DNA of 64,000 nucleotides from Faecalicatena orotica (GCF_003149245.1 NZ_QGDL01000009.1:186001-250000); one strand, 5' to 3'; shown: positions 1 through 9,667, numbered from the stretch's first letter. Translations and numbers: made by a program. The notes: generated from the sequence alone by a model not told the origin.

Positions 1-475
1 AGCTGGTATATAGATTTAAAATACTTCCGAAGATGGCGACGGACATTCCTGCAACGATGATGGTTGTTTTAGTAGCGCCCAGCCATACGATGAGCAGTGG
101 TGCAAGGGCAGATTTCGGCAGACTGTTCAGTACGACCAGGTAGGGGTCCAGAATTTCCGACAGCTTTTTACTGCACCATAAGATCACAGCAATCAAAACG
201 CTGATGACGGTGACGAGCAGAAAGCTGGCAATTGTTTCGTACAATGTGACCCATAGATGGACAAAGATACTTTTATCCAGAACCATCCCCCAGAAACATA
301 AGGCTATTTTGGACGGGCTGCTGAAGATAAAGGAATCAATGATCCCCACATTAGCCGTAAATTCCCACAGAAATAAAAAACTCAAAAGGATTGCCACGCG
401 TGAGACACGCACAATCCTTTTGTGCTTTTTGCGCATATTCAGGTAACTTTGCTGTCCAACAGAGATTTCACTCAT
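1..475 (-). CDS. ABC transporter permease, NitT/TauT (SsuC/TauC) type, 3'-partial
   Basis: Inner-membrane permease subunit of an importer. The start codon at 475 overlaps the end of the ATPase gene by 8 bases, so the two are translationally coupled. The 158 visible residues begin MSEISVGQQSY. They include a first membrane segment around residues 25-45 (ILLSFLFLWEF), a motif typical of this permease family (FIFSSPSKI) and the cytoplasmic EAA-like stretch (LNSLPKSALAPLLIVWLG) that docks on the ATPase. The rest of the gene lies left of the window. The family moves nitrate, sulfonates, taurine, thiamine precursors or similar small molecules; nothing visible fixes the substrate, and no binding protein is in view. 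The family call is firm and the substrate is unknown. Confidence 0.88.
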   Translation of the reverse strand, partial: MSEISVGQQSYLNMRKKHKRIVRVSRVAILLSFLFLWEFTANVGIIDSFIFSSPSKIALCFWGMVLDKSIFVHLWVTLYETIASFLLVTVISVLIAVILWCSKKLSEILDPYLVVLNSLPKSALAPLLIVWLGATKTTIIVAGMSVAIFGSILNLYTS

Positions 476-1235
476 TTTGATTCAACTCCCCCCATATAAT
501 ATTGAAATAGTTTTTAAATTCGGGAGCATTCCTCCGAAGAAGAGGAGTGTCTTTTTCAAGAGTAAATGTGACCGGCACGATTTTGGAAATGTGGGCCGGC
601 CGGTTTGTGAGAATAATTACCCGGTCGGCAAGGCTGACGGCCTCGGATAAGTCGTGCGTTACTAAAAGTGCTGTCTTATGTGCATTGCGTATGATCTGCC
701 CGATGTCATCCCCGACAGATAAACGGGTCTGATAATCCAGTGCGGAAAACGGCTCATCCAGAAGCAGAAGGTCCGGTTCCAATACCAGAGTTCTGATTAA
801 TGCGGCACGCTGCCTCATTCCGCCTGATAATTCAGAAGGTTTTGAATTGGCAAATTGTTTTAGTCCATACAATTCCAGCAATTCATTAGCTTTTGCCCGT
901 GTTTTTGCAGAGAGCATATGCTGGATTTCCAACCCGAGAAGAATGTTGCTGTATACAGTCCTCCATTCAAACAGGTGGTCATGCTGCAGCATATATCCGA
1001 TATTCATCGTACTTTCTTTCCAGTCTTTTCCATTCATTTTTATCAGCCCTTCTTCCGGTTCCAGCAGTCCTGAAATAATGGACAGGAGGGTGGACTTCCC
1101 ACACCCGGATGGGCCGACCAGAGCGACAAATTCGCCGGCGGCAATAGAAAAAGAGATATCTGTCAGTGCCTTGGTTTCTCCTTCTAAAGTGTGGTACGCA
1201 TAATTTATGTTTTTTAATTCAAGTATTGGTTCCAT
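468..1235 (-). CDS. ABC transporter ATP-binding protein, NitT/TauT type
   Basis: Cytoplasmic ATPase of 255 residues, the normal length for SsuB/TauB-like proteins. The motifs appear in order: Walker A GPSGCGKST near residue 42, Q-loop (YMLQHDHLF), signature LSGGMRQR, Walker B LLLLDEPFSALD and the switch histidine in LLVTHD. It should power the permease encoded immediately downstream on the same strand. Between it and queH lie 183 bases that must hold two divergent promoters; I see no convincing box there. A GGAG sits a few bases before the ATG. The imported substrate is not deducible. Confidence 0.95.
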   Translation of the reverse strand: MEPILELKNINYAYHTLEGETKALTDISFSIAAGEFVALVGPSGCGKSTLLSIISGLLEPEEGLIKMNGKDWKESTMNIGYMLQHDHLFEWRTVYSNILLGLEIQHMLSAKTRAKANELLELYGLKQFANSKPSELSGGMRQRAALIRTLVLEPDLLLLDEPFSALDYQTRLSVGDDIGQIIRNAHKTALLVTHDLSEAVSLADRVIILTNRPAHISKIVPVTFTLEKDTPLLRRNAPEFKNYFNIIWGELNQNE

Positions 1236-1418
1236 GCAGACACTCCATTCGACAAGTATATAGTTAGTTTATGAGAAAACAGAAGATAGGTGACAAACAC
1301 TTAATGTAAGAGAACCAAAGGCTGTAAAGTGATTTTAAAGGAAGATTCAAATCTTTAGAAAAGTATGGTATTATTATAAAAAGCATGGCTTTTTTAAGAA
1401 GAAAGGTGCAGAATCAAG

Positions 1419-2030
1419 ATGAACTATCGAAATATAAACTACCAGAAGGAACTGGACAAACTGATCGATGTAATCCAGAAGGAGGGGCGTGTGCCGACAC
1501 TTCTGCTTCACAGCTGCTGTGCTCCCTGCAGCAGTTATGTGCTGGAATATTTGTCGGAGTATTTTGAAATTACCGTGTTTTATTATAATCCGAATATTTT
1601 TCCAGAAAGTGAATATACGAAACGCCTGTTAGAGCAGCAGACACTGATTGGTGATATGCACTTTAAAAACCCGGTATCTTTTCTGGCAGGGAATTATGAT
1701 AAAGAGAAATTTTATGAAATGGCGGCAGGAATGGAGCATTTGAAAGAGGGAGGTGCACGGTGCTTCAAATGCTATGAGCTCCGTCTTACAGAGGCGGCCG
1801 AGATGGCAGTGAAGGGCGGCTTTGACTATTTTACGACAACGCTGAGCATCAGTCCTTTAAAGAATGCAGAAAAATTAAATTCGATCGGAACCAAGATTGC
1901 ATCCCGCTATGGGGTAAAGTATCTGCAGTCGGATTTTAAAAAGAAGAACGGGTACAAGCGTTCCATTGAACTGTCAAAGGAATACGGCCTTTACAGGCAG
2001 GATTACTGCGGCTGCGAGTTTTCAAGATAA
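1419..2030 (+). CDS. queH: Epoxyqueuosine reductase QueH
   Basis: Last step of queuosine formation in the wobble base of GUN-anticodon tRNAs: reduction of epoxyqueuosine to queuosine by the cobalamin-independent QueH (DUF208) family. The 203-residue protein has the family cysteines in place: HSCCAPCSSY (C33, C34, C37), RCFKCYE (C115, C118) and YCGCEFS (C197, C199), which bind an Fe-S cluster and an additional metal in characterised members. TTTLSISPLKN and DFKKKNGYKRS are also family signatures. An AGAAAGG lies upstream of the ATG. It is a single-gene unit; queA, the preceding step of the pathway, lies at 25543 in this window. Confidence 0.95.
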   Translation: MNYRNINYQKELDKLIDVIQKEGRVPTLLLHSCCAPCSSYVLEYLSEYFEITVFYYNPNIFPESEYTKRLLEQQTLIGDMHFKNPVSFLAGNYDKEKFYEMAAGMEHLKEGGARCFKCYELRLTEAAEMAVKGGFDYFTTTLSISPLKNAEKLNSIGTKIASRYGVKYLQSDFKKKNGYKRSIELSKEYGLYRQDYCGCEFSR

Positions 2031-2091
2031 TGAATGTAAAAAAGTTCTAAAGAAAGTACTGGAAAAGAGAGCAAAACCGTAAACTTTCATG

Positions 2092-2120
2092 TGGACATTA
2101 ACACGTTACTATGATAAACT
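2092..2120 (+). promoter_or_regulatory. Putative sigma-A promoter of argH
   Basis: TGGACA (2092-2097), a 17-base spacer and TAAACT (2115-2120), about 40 bases before the argH start. The match is moderate. No clear ARG box was found. Confidence 0.45.
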
Positions 2121-2158
2121 AATGAGAAAATCACAAAAAGAGAAGAGAGGATAAAGAA

Positions 2159-3538
2159 ATGGCACAGTTATGGGGCGGTCGTTTCACGAAGGAAACAGAC
2201 CAGTTAGTGTACAATTTCAATGCATCAATATCTTTTGACAAGAAATTTTATGAGCAGGATATCCGCGGCAGTATCGCGCATGTTACGATGCTGGCGAAGC
2301 AGAAGATTCTGACAGAGGATGAGAAGAATCAGATTATAGAAGGTCTGGAGGGCATCCGTTCAGATGTGGAGCGAGGTGTGCTTGAGATTACAGATAAGTA
2401 TGAAGATATTCACAGCTTCGTGGAGGCAAATCTGATTGACCGGATCGGGGACGCGGGCAAGAAGTTACATACAGGAAGAAGCCGTAATGACCAGGTGGCT
2501 CTGGATATGAAGCTCTATACCCGCGATGAGATTCTGGAACTGGACAGACTTCTGAAGGAGCTTCTGGAAGTTCTGCTGAGGCTGATGAAGGAAAACACAG
2601 AGACCTACATGCCCGGGTTCACACATTTACAGAAGGCACAGCCTATTACACTGGCACACCATCTTGGCGCTTATTTTGAAATGTTTAAACGTGACCGCTC
2701 ACGCATGAAGGATATTTATAATAGAATGAATTACTGCCCGCTCGGGTCCGGTGCACTGGCCGGTACGACCTATCCTCTTGACCGAGAGTATACGGCAGAA
2801 CTGATGGAGTTTGCGGGTCCGACGATGAACAGCATGGATTCCGTATCCGACAGAGACTACCTGATCGAGCTTTTGTCGGCAATGTCAACGGTGATGATGC
2901 ATCTGAGCCGTTTCTCAGAAGAAGTGATCATCTGGAATTCCAACGAGTATCAATTTGTGGAGATTGATGATGCCTACAGTACAGGGAGCAGCATCATGCC
3001 GCAGAAGAAGAATCCGGATATCGCCGAACTCGTCAGAGGGAAGACAGGACGTGTCTATGGGGCGCTGATGTCTCTGCTGACAACCATGAAGGGAATCCCC
3101 CTTGCATATAATAAAGATATGCAGGAAGATAAAGAACTGGTATTTGATGCCATCGATACGACGAAAGGATGTCTTGCCCTGTTTACAGGCATGATTAATA
3201 CCATACGTTTCCAGAAAAAACGTATGGAAGACAGCGCGAAGAACGGTTTTACAAATGCAACCGACGCGGCTGACTATCTCGTGAATCATGGCGTACCATT
3301 CCGGGATGCACACGGCATTGTCGGACAGCTGGTACTTCACTGCATCGAGAAGAACATTGCTCTTGATGATATGACACTGGAAGAATACAAGGCAATTTCT
3401 CCGGTATTTGAAGAAGATATCTATGATGCAATCAGTATGAAAACCTGTGTAGAGATGCGTAATACAACCGGTGCCCCGGGCAAATCAGCTATGGGGGACG
3501 TTATCATGGCGTATGATATGTATCTGAATGTAGAATAA
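2159..3538 (+). CDS. argH: Argininosuccinate lyase
   Basis: Cytoplasmic enzyme that splits argininosuccinate into arginine and fumarate, the last step of arginine synthesis. The 459 residues match the usual length. The fumarase/aspartase superfamily signature [12 protein letters not shown] is intact near residue 280, as are the N-terminal MAQLWGGRF and [10 protein letters not shown] motifs and the catalytic-region [10 protein letters not shown] strong ribosome site (AGAGAGGA) precedes the ATG. No other arg gene is adjacent. asd follows after 39 bases and could be cotranscribed. Confidence 0.97.
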   Translation: MAQLWGGRFTKETDQLVYNFNASISFDKKFYEQDIRGSIAHVTMLAKQKILTEDEKNQIIEGLEGIRSDVERGVLEITDKYEDIHSFVEANLIDRIGDAGKKLHTGRSRNDQVALDMKLYTRDEILELDRLLKELLEVLLRLMKENTETYMPGFTHLQKAQPITLAHHLGAYFEMFKRDRSRMKDIYNRMNYCPLGSGALAGTTYPLDREYTAELMEFAGPTMNSMDSVSDRDYLIELLSAMSTVMMHLSRFSEEVIIWNSNEYQFVEIDDAYSTGSSIMPQKKNPDIAELVRGKTGRVYGALMSLLTTMKGIPLAYNKDMQEDKELVFDAIDTTKGCLALFTGMINTIRFQKKRMEDSAKNGFTNATDAADYLVNHGVPFRDAHGIVGQLVLHCIEKNIALDDMTLEEYKAISPVFEEDIYDAISMKTCVEMRNTTGAPGKSAMGDVIMAYDMYLNVE

Positions 3539-3577
3539 GGATTATCAAATTTTGTGAAAGATAAAGGAGAGGGAAAG

Positions 3578-4663
3578 ATGGAACAGAAATTAAGAGTTGG
3601 TATTTTAGGTGCAACAGGAATGGTTGGTCAGAGATTCATCTCCCTGCTTGAGAACCATCCGTGGTTTGAAGTAGTAACAGTGGCTGCAAGCCCACGTTCA
3701 GCAGGAAAGTCCTATGAAGAGGCAGTAGGGGACAGATGGAAAATGGATACCCCGATGCCAGAGGCAGTCAAGAAACTGACTGTACTGAATGTAAACGAAG
3801 TAGAAAAAGTGGCATCTACAGTAGATTTCGTATTCAGCGCCGTGGATATGACAAAAGAAGAAATCAAAGCGATCGAGGAAGAATATGCGAAGACAGAGAC
3901 ACCGGTTGTATCCAACAACAGCGCGCACCGCTGGACACCGGATGTACCGATGGTAATCCCGGAAATCAATGTGGAGCATTTTGACGTAATAGAAGCTCAG
4001 AAAAAGCGTCTCGGAACTACCCGCGGGTTCATCGCAGTGAAGCCGAACTGTTCGATCCAGAGTTACGCACCGTGTCTTGCAGCATGGAAAGAATTCGGCC
4101 CGAAGGAAGTAGTTGCAACCACGTATCAGGCAATTTCAGGAGCCGGCAAGACATTCAAAGACTGGCCGGAAATGGTAGAGAACATCATTCCATATATCGG
4201 CGGGGAAGAAGAAAAGAGCGAACAGGAGCCGTTGAGAGTACTCGGCAAAGTGGAAAACGGAGAGATTGTAAAAGCACAGCTCCCGAAGATTACTTGCCAG
4301 TGCATCCGGGTGCCTGTCTTAAACGGCCATACGGCAGCGGTATTCATCAACTTTGAGAAGAAACCGACCAAAGAAGAATTAATAGAAAAACTGGTAAGCT
4401 ACAAAGGGTTCCCGCAGGAGGCCGAACTTCCGAGCGCACCAAAGCAGTTCATCCAGTATCTGGAAGAAGATAACCGCCCGCAGGTAAAAGCAGACGTAGA
4501 TTATGAAAACGGAATGGGCATATCCATCGGACGTTTAAGAGAAGACAGCATGTTCGACTATAAATTTGTCGGCCTGTCACACAATACCGTGCGCGGCGCT
4601 GCAGGCGGGGCCGTATTATGTGCAGAAACACTTACAGCCAAGAAATATATTCAGGCAAAGTAA
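3578..4663 (+). CDS. asd: Aspartate-semialdehyde dehydrogenase
   Basis: NADP-dependent reduction of aspartyl phosphate to aspartate semialdehyde, the branch point to lysine/diaminopimelate, threonine and methionine. The 361-residue protein has the Rossmann motif [12 protein letters not shown] (residues 8-19), the active-site cysteine C158 in KPNCSIQ and the catalytic histidine in NGH251. The sequence style is that of the archaeal/fungal-like class found in many Clostridia. I place the start at the ATG at 3578 because AAGGAGAGGG lies just ahead of it; the in-frame GTG at 3554 has no such site and would translate the ribosome site itself. thrC lies at 11965. Confidence 0.95.
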   Translation: MEQKLRVGILGATGMVGQRFISLLENHPWFEVVTVAASPRSAGKSYEEAVGDRWKMDTPMPEAVKKLTVLNVNEVEKVASTVDFVFSAVDMTKEEIKAIEEEYAKTETPVVSNNSAHRWTPDVPMVIPEINVEHFDVIEAQKKRLGTTRGFIAVKPNCSIQSYAPCLAAWKEFGPKEVVATTYQAISGAGKTFKDWPEMVENIIPYIGGEEEKSEQEPLRVLGKVENGEIVKAQLPKITCQCIRVPVLNGHTAAVFINFEKKPTKEELIEKLVSYKGFPQEAELPSAPKQFIQYLEEDNRPQVKADVDYENGMGISIGRLREDSMFDYKFVGLSHNTVRGAAGGAVLCAETLTAKKYIQAK

Positions 4664-4701
4664 ATCAGAATTCAAATGAAATGAAAGAGGAGGTTGTCGC
4701 A

Positions 4702-5976
4702 ATGGGAATGACAATGACGCAGAAGATTCTGGCGGCTCATGCAGGGCTTGATTCTGTAGAGGCCGGACAGTTGATTGAAGCGAAATTAGACGTGGTGATG
4801 GCAAATGACATTACAGGGCCTATGGCTCTGCCGATTTTCAGACAGATGGCAGAACAGGTTTATGATAAAGATAAAGTAGTACTGGTACCGGATCATTTTA
4901 CACCGAATAAGGATATCAAGTCGGCTGAAAACTCCAAGTCCATCCGCGAGTTTGCAAAGAAGCAGGGACTGAAGTGGTATTTTGAACAGGGAAAATCGGG
5001 GGTTGAGCACGCAATCCTTCCGGAGGCTGGAGTGGTTGCTGCCGGGGAATGCATCATTGGTGCGGATTCTCATACTTGTACATATGGCGCTCTGGGAGCA
5101 TTTTCTACAGGCGTGGGAACGACGGATATTGCAACAGGCATGGCGACAGGGGAACTCTGGTTCAAGGTGCCAAGTGCCATGAAGTTTGTATTGACTGGAA
5201 AACCGGGACCGTATGTAAGCGGAAAAGATGTGATCATCCATATTATCGGTAAGATCGGTGTGGATGGTGCACTTTATAAATCTATGGAATTTGCAGGAGA
5301 GGGACTTAAGAACCTTTCTATGGATGACCGTTTTACAATTGCAAACATGGCGATTGAAGCAGGCGCGAAGAATGGGATATTCCCTGTAGACGAGCAGACA
5401 GAAGCTTACCTGAAGGAGCATTCTGTTAAGGAATATCAGGTATACGAGGCGGATGAGGATGCCGTGTATGACGAAGTGATCGAGATTGATCTGTCACAGG
5501 TACGTCCTACCGTGGCTTTCCCACACCTTCCGGGGAATGCGAAGACGATTGATGAGATCGAAGCAATGGAACCTGTCAAGATCGACCAGGTGGTAATCGG
5601 TTCCTGTACAAACGGCAGAATGGAGGATATGCGCAAGGCGGCAGCCATCCTGAAAGGACGTCAGGTCCATCCGGATGTGCGTGTCATGGTAATACCTGCA
5701 ACGCAGAAGATTTATAAGCAGTGTATTGCAGAGGGACTTCTGGATATCTTTGTAGACGCAGGATGTGCAGTCAATACGCCGAGCTGCGGCCCTTGCATGG
5801 GCGGGCATATGGGCGTTATGGCAGCAGGGGAAAAGTGTGTTTCCACGACAAACCGTAACTTCGTTGGACGAATGGGACACGTAGATTCTCTTATTTATCT
5901 GGCTTCCCCAGAGGTGGCGGCTGCGAGTGCAATTGCAGGATGCATTGCGAATCCGGAGAAAGTAGGTGACAAATAA
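4702..5976 (+). CDS. leuC: 3-isopropylmalate dehydratase large subunit
   Basis: With LeuD it isomerises 2-isopropylmalate to 3-isopropylmalate in leucine synthesis. The 424 residues fit the shorter LeuC class of Clostridia and archaea. The [4Fe-4S] ligands are C302 (GSCTNGR), C362 and C365 (SCGPCMGGH). [12 protein letters not shown] is a further aconitase-family signature. The start at 4702 follows AAAGAGGAGG; the open frame extends upstream into asd, but those codons have no ribosome site. leuA and leuB are not in the window. The stop overlaps the leuD start by one base (TAATG). Confidence 0.96.
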   Translation: MGMTMTQKILAAHAGLDSVEAGQLIEAKLDVVMANDITGPMALPIFRQMAEQVYDKDKVVLVPDHFTPNKDIKSAENSKSIREFAKKQGLKWYFEQGKSGVEHAILPEAGVVAAGECIIGADSHTCTYGALGAFSTGVGTTDIATGMATGELWFKVPSAMKFVLTGKPGPYVSGKDVIIHIIGKIGVDGALYKSMEFAGEGLKNLSMDDRFTIANMAIEAGAKNGIFPVDEQTEAYLKEHSVKEYQVYEADEDAVYDEVIEIDLSQVRPTVAFPHLPGNAKTIDEIEAMEPVKIDQVVIGSCTNGRMEDMRKAAAILKGRQVHPDVRVMVIPATQKIYKQCIAEGLLDIFVDAGCAVNTPSCGPCMGGHMGVMAAGEKCVSTTNRNFVGRMGHVDSLIYLASPEVAAASAIAGCIANPEKVGDK

Positions 5977-6464
5977 TGAAAGCATTGGGACACGTTTTTA
6001 AATATGGAGACAACGTAGATACAGACGTTATCATACCGGCAAGATACCTGAACTCTTTTGATGCGCAGGAGCTTGCAAGCCATGCAATGGCAGACATTGA
6101 TCCGGACTTTGTAAAGAAAGTAAAACAGGGCGACCTGATTGTGGCAAATAAGAACTTTGGCTGTGGTTCTTCCAGAGAACATGCTCCGTTGTGCTTAAAG
6201 ACCGCAGGGGTCAGCTGTGTAATCGCGGAGACGTTTGCAAGGATTTTCTACCGCAATGCAATTAATATCGGTCTTCCGATCATTGAATGTCCGGAGGCGG
6301 CAAAAGGGATCGATGCCGGGGATGAGGTAGAAGTTGATTTTGACAGCGGAAAGATCTATAACCGCACGAAAGGAACGGAATATCAGGGGCAGGCTTTCCC
6401 AGAGTTCATGCAGAAACTGATAGCGGCCGGAGGATTAGTGAACTACACCAATAGTAAGAAGTAG
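5976..6464 (+). CDS. leuD: 3-isopropylmalate dehydratase small subunit
   Basis: Swivelling small subunit that completes the leucine-pathway isomerase with LeuC. The 162 residues match the archaeal/clostridial small-subunit length. The substrate-recognition loop CGSSREHAP is present, as are the N-terminal [15 protein letters not shown] and the later [18 protein letters not shown]. It is coupled to leuC by a one-base overlap. The last codons and stop abut, and may lie inside, the long palindrome at 6457-6806, so the final residues could have been supplied by that element. Confidence 0.95.
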   Translation: MKALGHVFKYGDNVDTDVIIPARYLNSFDAQELASHAMADIDPDFVKKVKQGDLIVANKNFGCGSSREHAPLCLKTAGVSCVIAETFARIFYRNAINIGLPIIECPEAAKGIDAGDEVEVDFDSGKIYNRTKGTEYQGQAFPEFMQKLIAAGGLVNYTNSKK

Positions 6465-6466
6465 GT

Positions 6467-6786
6467 GATGGGATTTTTTGGGCGGAGGATGAAGGGGGAC
6501 GCTTGCCGCGGAACAGGAATGGCCTTGCACGGATGCGGGTTTTCAGTATAACTGCCCCTAAATCAAAATAGAAGCCAACACGATGAACACCGCCGACAAA
6601 CGCAAGAATGCTTGGATGCATTCTCGCTAAGTCGGCTGAATCGCAGGACTTGATGTCCTGCGATTCGTTCATGTGTTGGCTTCTATTTTGATGAAGGGGC
6701 AGTAATTCTGAAAAGACGCATCCGTGCAAGGCCATTCCTGTTCCACGGCAAGCTGGTTCATCCGGCCGGCAGAAAAAATTCTATCA
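6467..6786. repeat. Long imperfect palindromic element with two inner hairpins
   Basis: The core arms 6501-6588 and 6668-6753 are inverted copies of each other (about 88 bases, roughly seven mismatches and one indel). They share GGAACAGGAATGGCC, CTTGCACGGATGCG and ATCAAAATAGAAGCC. Weaker similarity extends outward to about 6467 and 6786 (both sides carry ATTTTTT and GGATGAA), possibly to 6457 and 6806. Between the arms sit two further hairpins: GCCGAC/GTCGGC (6592-6597/6631-6636) enclosing AGAATGC/GCATTCT, and a perfect 12-base stem at 6638-6649/6655-6666. As RNA this would form a long stem ending in two arms. No open frame inside resembles a gene. No second copy was seen in this window. It could be a non-autonomous mobile element or a structured RNA. 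Confidence 0.85.
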
Positions 6787-6859
6787 CGGGGGGACTTCTA
6801 CGGCTTAAGTTGGAGGGGGAGGTTACTGGCTATTAAGGGGGAGGAGGGGGATTTTGGTG

Positions 6860-6887
6860 TTGACTTTTTGAGGGGGATTGGTATAAT
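6860..6887 (+). promoter_or_regulatory. Sigma-A promoter of the OCD-IlvD-TrmB-NhaC operon
   Basis: TTGACT (6860-6865), 16 bases, TATAAT (6882-6887). Just downstream (about 6897-6918) lies an imperfect inverted repeat with half sites like AGT-TACC / GGTATACT. Its position near the start of transcription would suit an operator for the TrmB-like regulator encoded in the operon; that link is inference. Confidence 0.7.
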
Positions 6888-6954
6888 GGGATTAATAGTT
6901 ACCAAAGGGGTATACTAATATGGAAATGTGCTTTCAGGTTAAGGAGGTAGAAGG

Positions 6955-7941
6955 ATGCTGTTGTTGTCAAAGAGGGATATTAAAGAGGTTTTTTCGATGA
7001 AGGAGGCGGTTGAGGCTGATAAGGAGGCGTTCCGGCTTTTTTCGGAGGGGAAGAGTGAGGTGCCGCTGCGTACGAATATTCAGGTGCCGAAGCATGACGG
7101 GTCGTTGTTGTTTATGCCGTCTTTTGTGGAGGAGCTGGATGCGGCGTGTCTGAAGGTGGTGAATGTGTTCCCGAAGAATATTGAGCAGGGGCTTCCGACG
7201 ACACCGGCACAGGTGCTGCTGATAGATGCGTCGAACGGGCTTGTTGTTTCTGTTCTGGACGGGACTTATGTGACACAGCTGCGGACAGGGGCTGCTTCAG
7301 GGGCGGCGTTTGACGTGCTGGCGAAGAAGGACTGTAAGAAAGGGGCGCTGATCGGGACCGGCGGGCAGGCGGCGACGCAGCTTGAGGCAATGGTGGCTGT
7401 CCGGGATCTGGACGAGGTGAAGGTATTTGACCTGAATGCAGAAAGATTAGGTGCATTTGTCGATCAGATGAATGAGGAACTGGCGAAGTTTGGAACAAGA
7501 ATTGTGGCTGCATCAAGCTCTGATGATGCGGTGGAGGATGCAGACCTGCTTGTCTGTGTGACACCATCTTCCCGGCCGGTATTCGATGGCAGGAAGGTAA
7601 AGGCAGGGGCTACAGTGAGCTGCGTCGGCTCTTATCAGCCGCATATGCAGGAGATGGATCCGGAAATACTTGTACGTGCATCCAAAATCTATTTTGATTC
7701 TGTGGATGCGGTTCTGTCAGAGGCAGGTGATATTCTAATACCGCTGGAGAGCGGGCAGATTACACGCGATGATTTTACCGGGGACCTTGGAGATGTACTT
7801 CTGGGGAAAGTACAGGGCAGGGAAAATGATGAGGAAATCATTGTCTTTAAGACGGTCGGTATCGGCACACAGGACCTGATGGCGGCAAAGCGTATCTATG
7901 ATAAGGCAAAACAGGCAGGAGTCGGCACGATCTGGGAATAG
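6955..7941 (+). CDS. Ornithine cyclodeaminase / mu-crystallin family NAD(P)-dependent enzyme
   Basis: 328-residue protein of the OCD/mu-crystallin family. Characterised members deaminate and cyclise ornithine, or reduce imines, or interconvert alanine and pyruvate. Family features are the arginine in VPLRTNI, the lysine in CLKVVNVFP, PTTPAQVLLID, DGTYVTQLRTGAASG and the dinucleotide-binding GTGGQAATQLEA near residues 136-147. The substrate cannot be read from sequence. A strong AAGGAGG lies before the ATG. It is first in an apparent four-gene operon with a dehydratase, a regulator and an antiporter, which suggests a catabolic route for an imported amino or hydroxy acid. The first third uses more GCG/GAG/GTG-type codons than the rest. 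Confidence 0.85.
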   Translation: MLLLSKRDIKEVFSMKEAVEADKEAFRLFSEGKSEVPLRTNIQVPKHDGSLLFMPSFVEELDAACLKVVNVFPKNIEQGLPTTPAQVLLIDASNGLVVSVLDGTYVTQLRTGAASGAAFDVLAKKDCKKGALIGTGGQAATQLEAMVAVRDLDEVKVFDLNAERLGAFVDQMNEELAKFGTRIVAASSSDDAVEDADLLVCVTPSSRPVFDGRKVKAGATVSCVGSYQPHMQEMDPEILVRASKIYFDSVDAVLSEAGDILIPLESGQITRDDFTGDLGDVLLGKVQGRENDEEIIVFKTVGIGTQDLMAAKRIYDKAKQAGVGTIWE

Positions 7942-7982
7942 CCGGGATGAAATTGGTATTGATGATTTAGGAGGATTAGAAG

Positions 7983-9626
7983 ATGGAATCATATTGGAAC
8001 GGAGCAGAGGCGGCACACCGCCGTGTTATGATGAAAGCAGCAGGATATTCTGATTCAGATATCCGCAAAAAACCACATATCGGGGTACCTAATTCCTATA
8101 TGGAAGGGTCACCGGGAAGCGCGCACCTCAGGCAGATTGCAGAAGCCGTGAAGCAGGGAATCTGGGCGGCAGGCGGCGTGCCGGTCGAGTTTGGGATACC
8201 GGCCACATGCGGGAATATTGCAAATGGGGCCGAGGAACTGAAATATGAACAGGTGGGCCGTGATATCGTGGCGATGTCTGTTGAGTTTGTCTCAAGAGTA
8301 CATAACTTTGACGGCCTTGTCATGGTGGCATCCTGTGACAATATCATTGCCGGGTGTTATCTTGCTGCCGCGAGAGTCAACATCCCGTCAATGGTTGTGA
8401 CAGGCGGTTCTATGCAGCCGGGTCACCACTGCGGCAAGACCGTAGTAGAAGCGGATCTGGATGTGGCAAGATTTTCCGGATCTGCAGAAGAAGACCTGAT
8501 GGAGCTGGAAGAGGCGGTGTGCCCGTCTTTCGGGGCGTGTCCTTCGATGGGAACGGCCAATACCATGCAGATGCTGGGCGAGGTGATGAATCTGGTCATG
8601 CCGGGAACGGCTACCATTCCTGCATCTGACAACAGGAAACTGCGCCAGGCGCGGGAGGCCGGCAAGTTTGCGGTAAAACTTGTGAAATCAGGACTGAAAC
8701 CGTCGGATCTGATTACAAAGGAGATTCTGCTGAATTCGATTATGTTCGATATGGCAGTGGCTGGCTCTACAAACGCGGTGCTCCATATTCTGACGATGGC
8801 GTATGAGCTCGGGATTGATATTACACTGGAAGATTTTGAAACATATGCAAAAGAAATACCGTGTATCAATGCGGTTATTCCAAGCGGCCCATATACGGTT
8901 GTAGATTTCCATTACGCAGGCGGTGTGCCGAACGTGATGAAAATGCTGGAGAGCCGTCTGTTTACTGATGCCCCGATGATGAATGGCCGGACATGGGGAG
9001 AATATCTTTCCGGTGTGAAGGCGCAGCCAAACGAGGTGATTCATACCCTCGAAAAGCCGCTTTTCCATGAACCGGGCCTGAAGATACTGCGTGGAAATCT
9101 TTCACCGAATGGGGCGATTGTGCGTCCGACAGCGGTACCGGATTCCGTGAAATACATGAAAGGCAAAGCAAAGGTATTTGACGGGGACAGAAGCGCGTTC
9201 GAAGCCATCGAGGCCGGAGAAATCGTACCGGGTGATATCATTGTGATCCGCTATGAGGGCTGTAAAGGCGCTCCGGGAATGAAAGAACTGATGCTGAGCA
9301 TTGATGCCCTGATCGGACGTGGGCTTCATACAAGTGTCGGCCTTGTGTCAGATGCGAGATTTTCAGGATTTAATTTCGGGGCCATTATAGGACATGTATC
9401 TCCGGAAGCATATGACGGCGGTACAATCGCACTTGTGGAAAACGGGGATGAGATTATCATTGATATTCCAAATGGACAGGTATCACTGGAAGTGACGGAA
9501 GAAGAACTGGAAAAAAGAAAAGCAGACTGGGTATGCCCGCCGCTGAAGGAAGAAAAAGGATGCCTGAATCTGTTTGCACGCAACTGCAGGCCTGCGGAAC
9601 AGGGAGGCGCGATGCAGCCCTGGTAG
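7983..9626 (+). CDS. IlvD/Edd family dehydratase with atypical active-site residues
   Basis: 547-residue Fe-S dehydratase related to dihydroxyacid dehydratase, sugar-acid dehydratases and phosphogluconate dehydratase. The family frame is clear (NSYMEGSPGSAHL, AGGVPVEFGIPATCGN, PSMGTANTMQM, AGSTNAVLH, SDARFSG). Two positions are unusual. The PCN of DHAD, whose cysteine ligates the [2Fe-2S] cluster, is PGS here, whereas an Edd-like cysteine is present at C76 (ATCGN). The CDK motif, whose lysine is carbamylated and binds Mg in characterised family members, reads CDN (C118-D119-N120). C186 (GAC) is kept. The cluster may therefore be Edd-like ([4Fe-4S]) and the chemistry different. It is not the ilvD of valine synthesis judging from context. 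An AGGAGG precedes the ATG. Confidence 0.85.
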   Translation: MESYWNGAEAAHRRVMMKAAGYSDSDIRKKPHIGVPNSYMEGSPGSAHLRQIAEAVKQGIWAAGGVPVEFGIPATCGNIANGAEELKYEQVGRDIVAMSVEFVSRVHNFDGLVMVASCDNIIAGCYLAAARVNIPSMVVTGGSMQPGHHCGKTVVEADLDVARFSGSAEEDLMELEEAVCPSFGACPSMGTANTMQMLGEVMNLVMPGTATIPASDNRKLRQAREAGKFAVKLVKSGLKPSDLITKEILLNSIMFDMAVAGSTNAVLHILTMAYELGIDITLEDFETYAKEIPCINAVIPSGPYTVVDFHYAGGVPNVMKMLESRLFTDAPMMNGRTWGEYLSGVKAQPNEVIHTLEKPLFHEPGLKILRGNLSPNGAIVRPTAVPDSVKYMKGKAKVFDGDRSAFEAIEAGEIVPGDIIVIRYEGCKGAPGMKELMLSIDALIGRGLHTSVGLVSDARFSGFNFGAIIGHVSPEAYDGGTIALVENGDEIIIDIPNGQVSLEVTEEELEKRKADWVCPPLKEEKGCLNLFARNCRPAEQGGAMQPW

Positions 9627-9667
9627 AAAGTCTGGAAATCATAGGATTGCGTAAGGAGAGATAAGGT

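Noticed and set aside
3554-3577. GTG start for asd 24 bases upstream of the chosen ATG
   Set aside because: The extra codons consist of the ribosome binding site of the ATG, and Asd proteins begin near the Rossmann motif.
4618-4701. Upstream extension of leuC into asd
   Set aside because: An open frame by chance; the ATG at 4702 has a proper ribosome site and gives the normal N-terminus.
4786-5421. Long open frame (211 codons) on the minus strand
   Set aside because: It lies entirely within leuC, has no ribosome site or known motif, and its residue pattern (Cys/His/Arg rich) is that of antisense shadow.
7112-7567. Minus-strand open frame of 151 codons
   Set aside because: It covers the OCD-like gene and reads as Pro/Ser/His-rich nonsense, typical of the reverse of a GC-rich gene.
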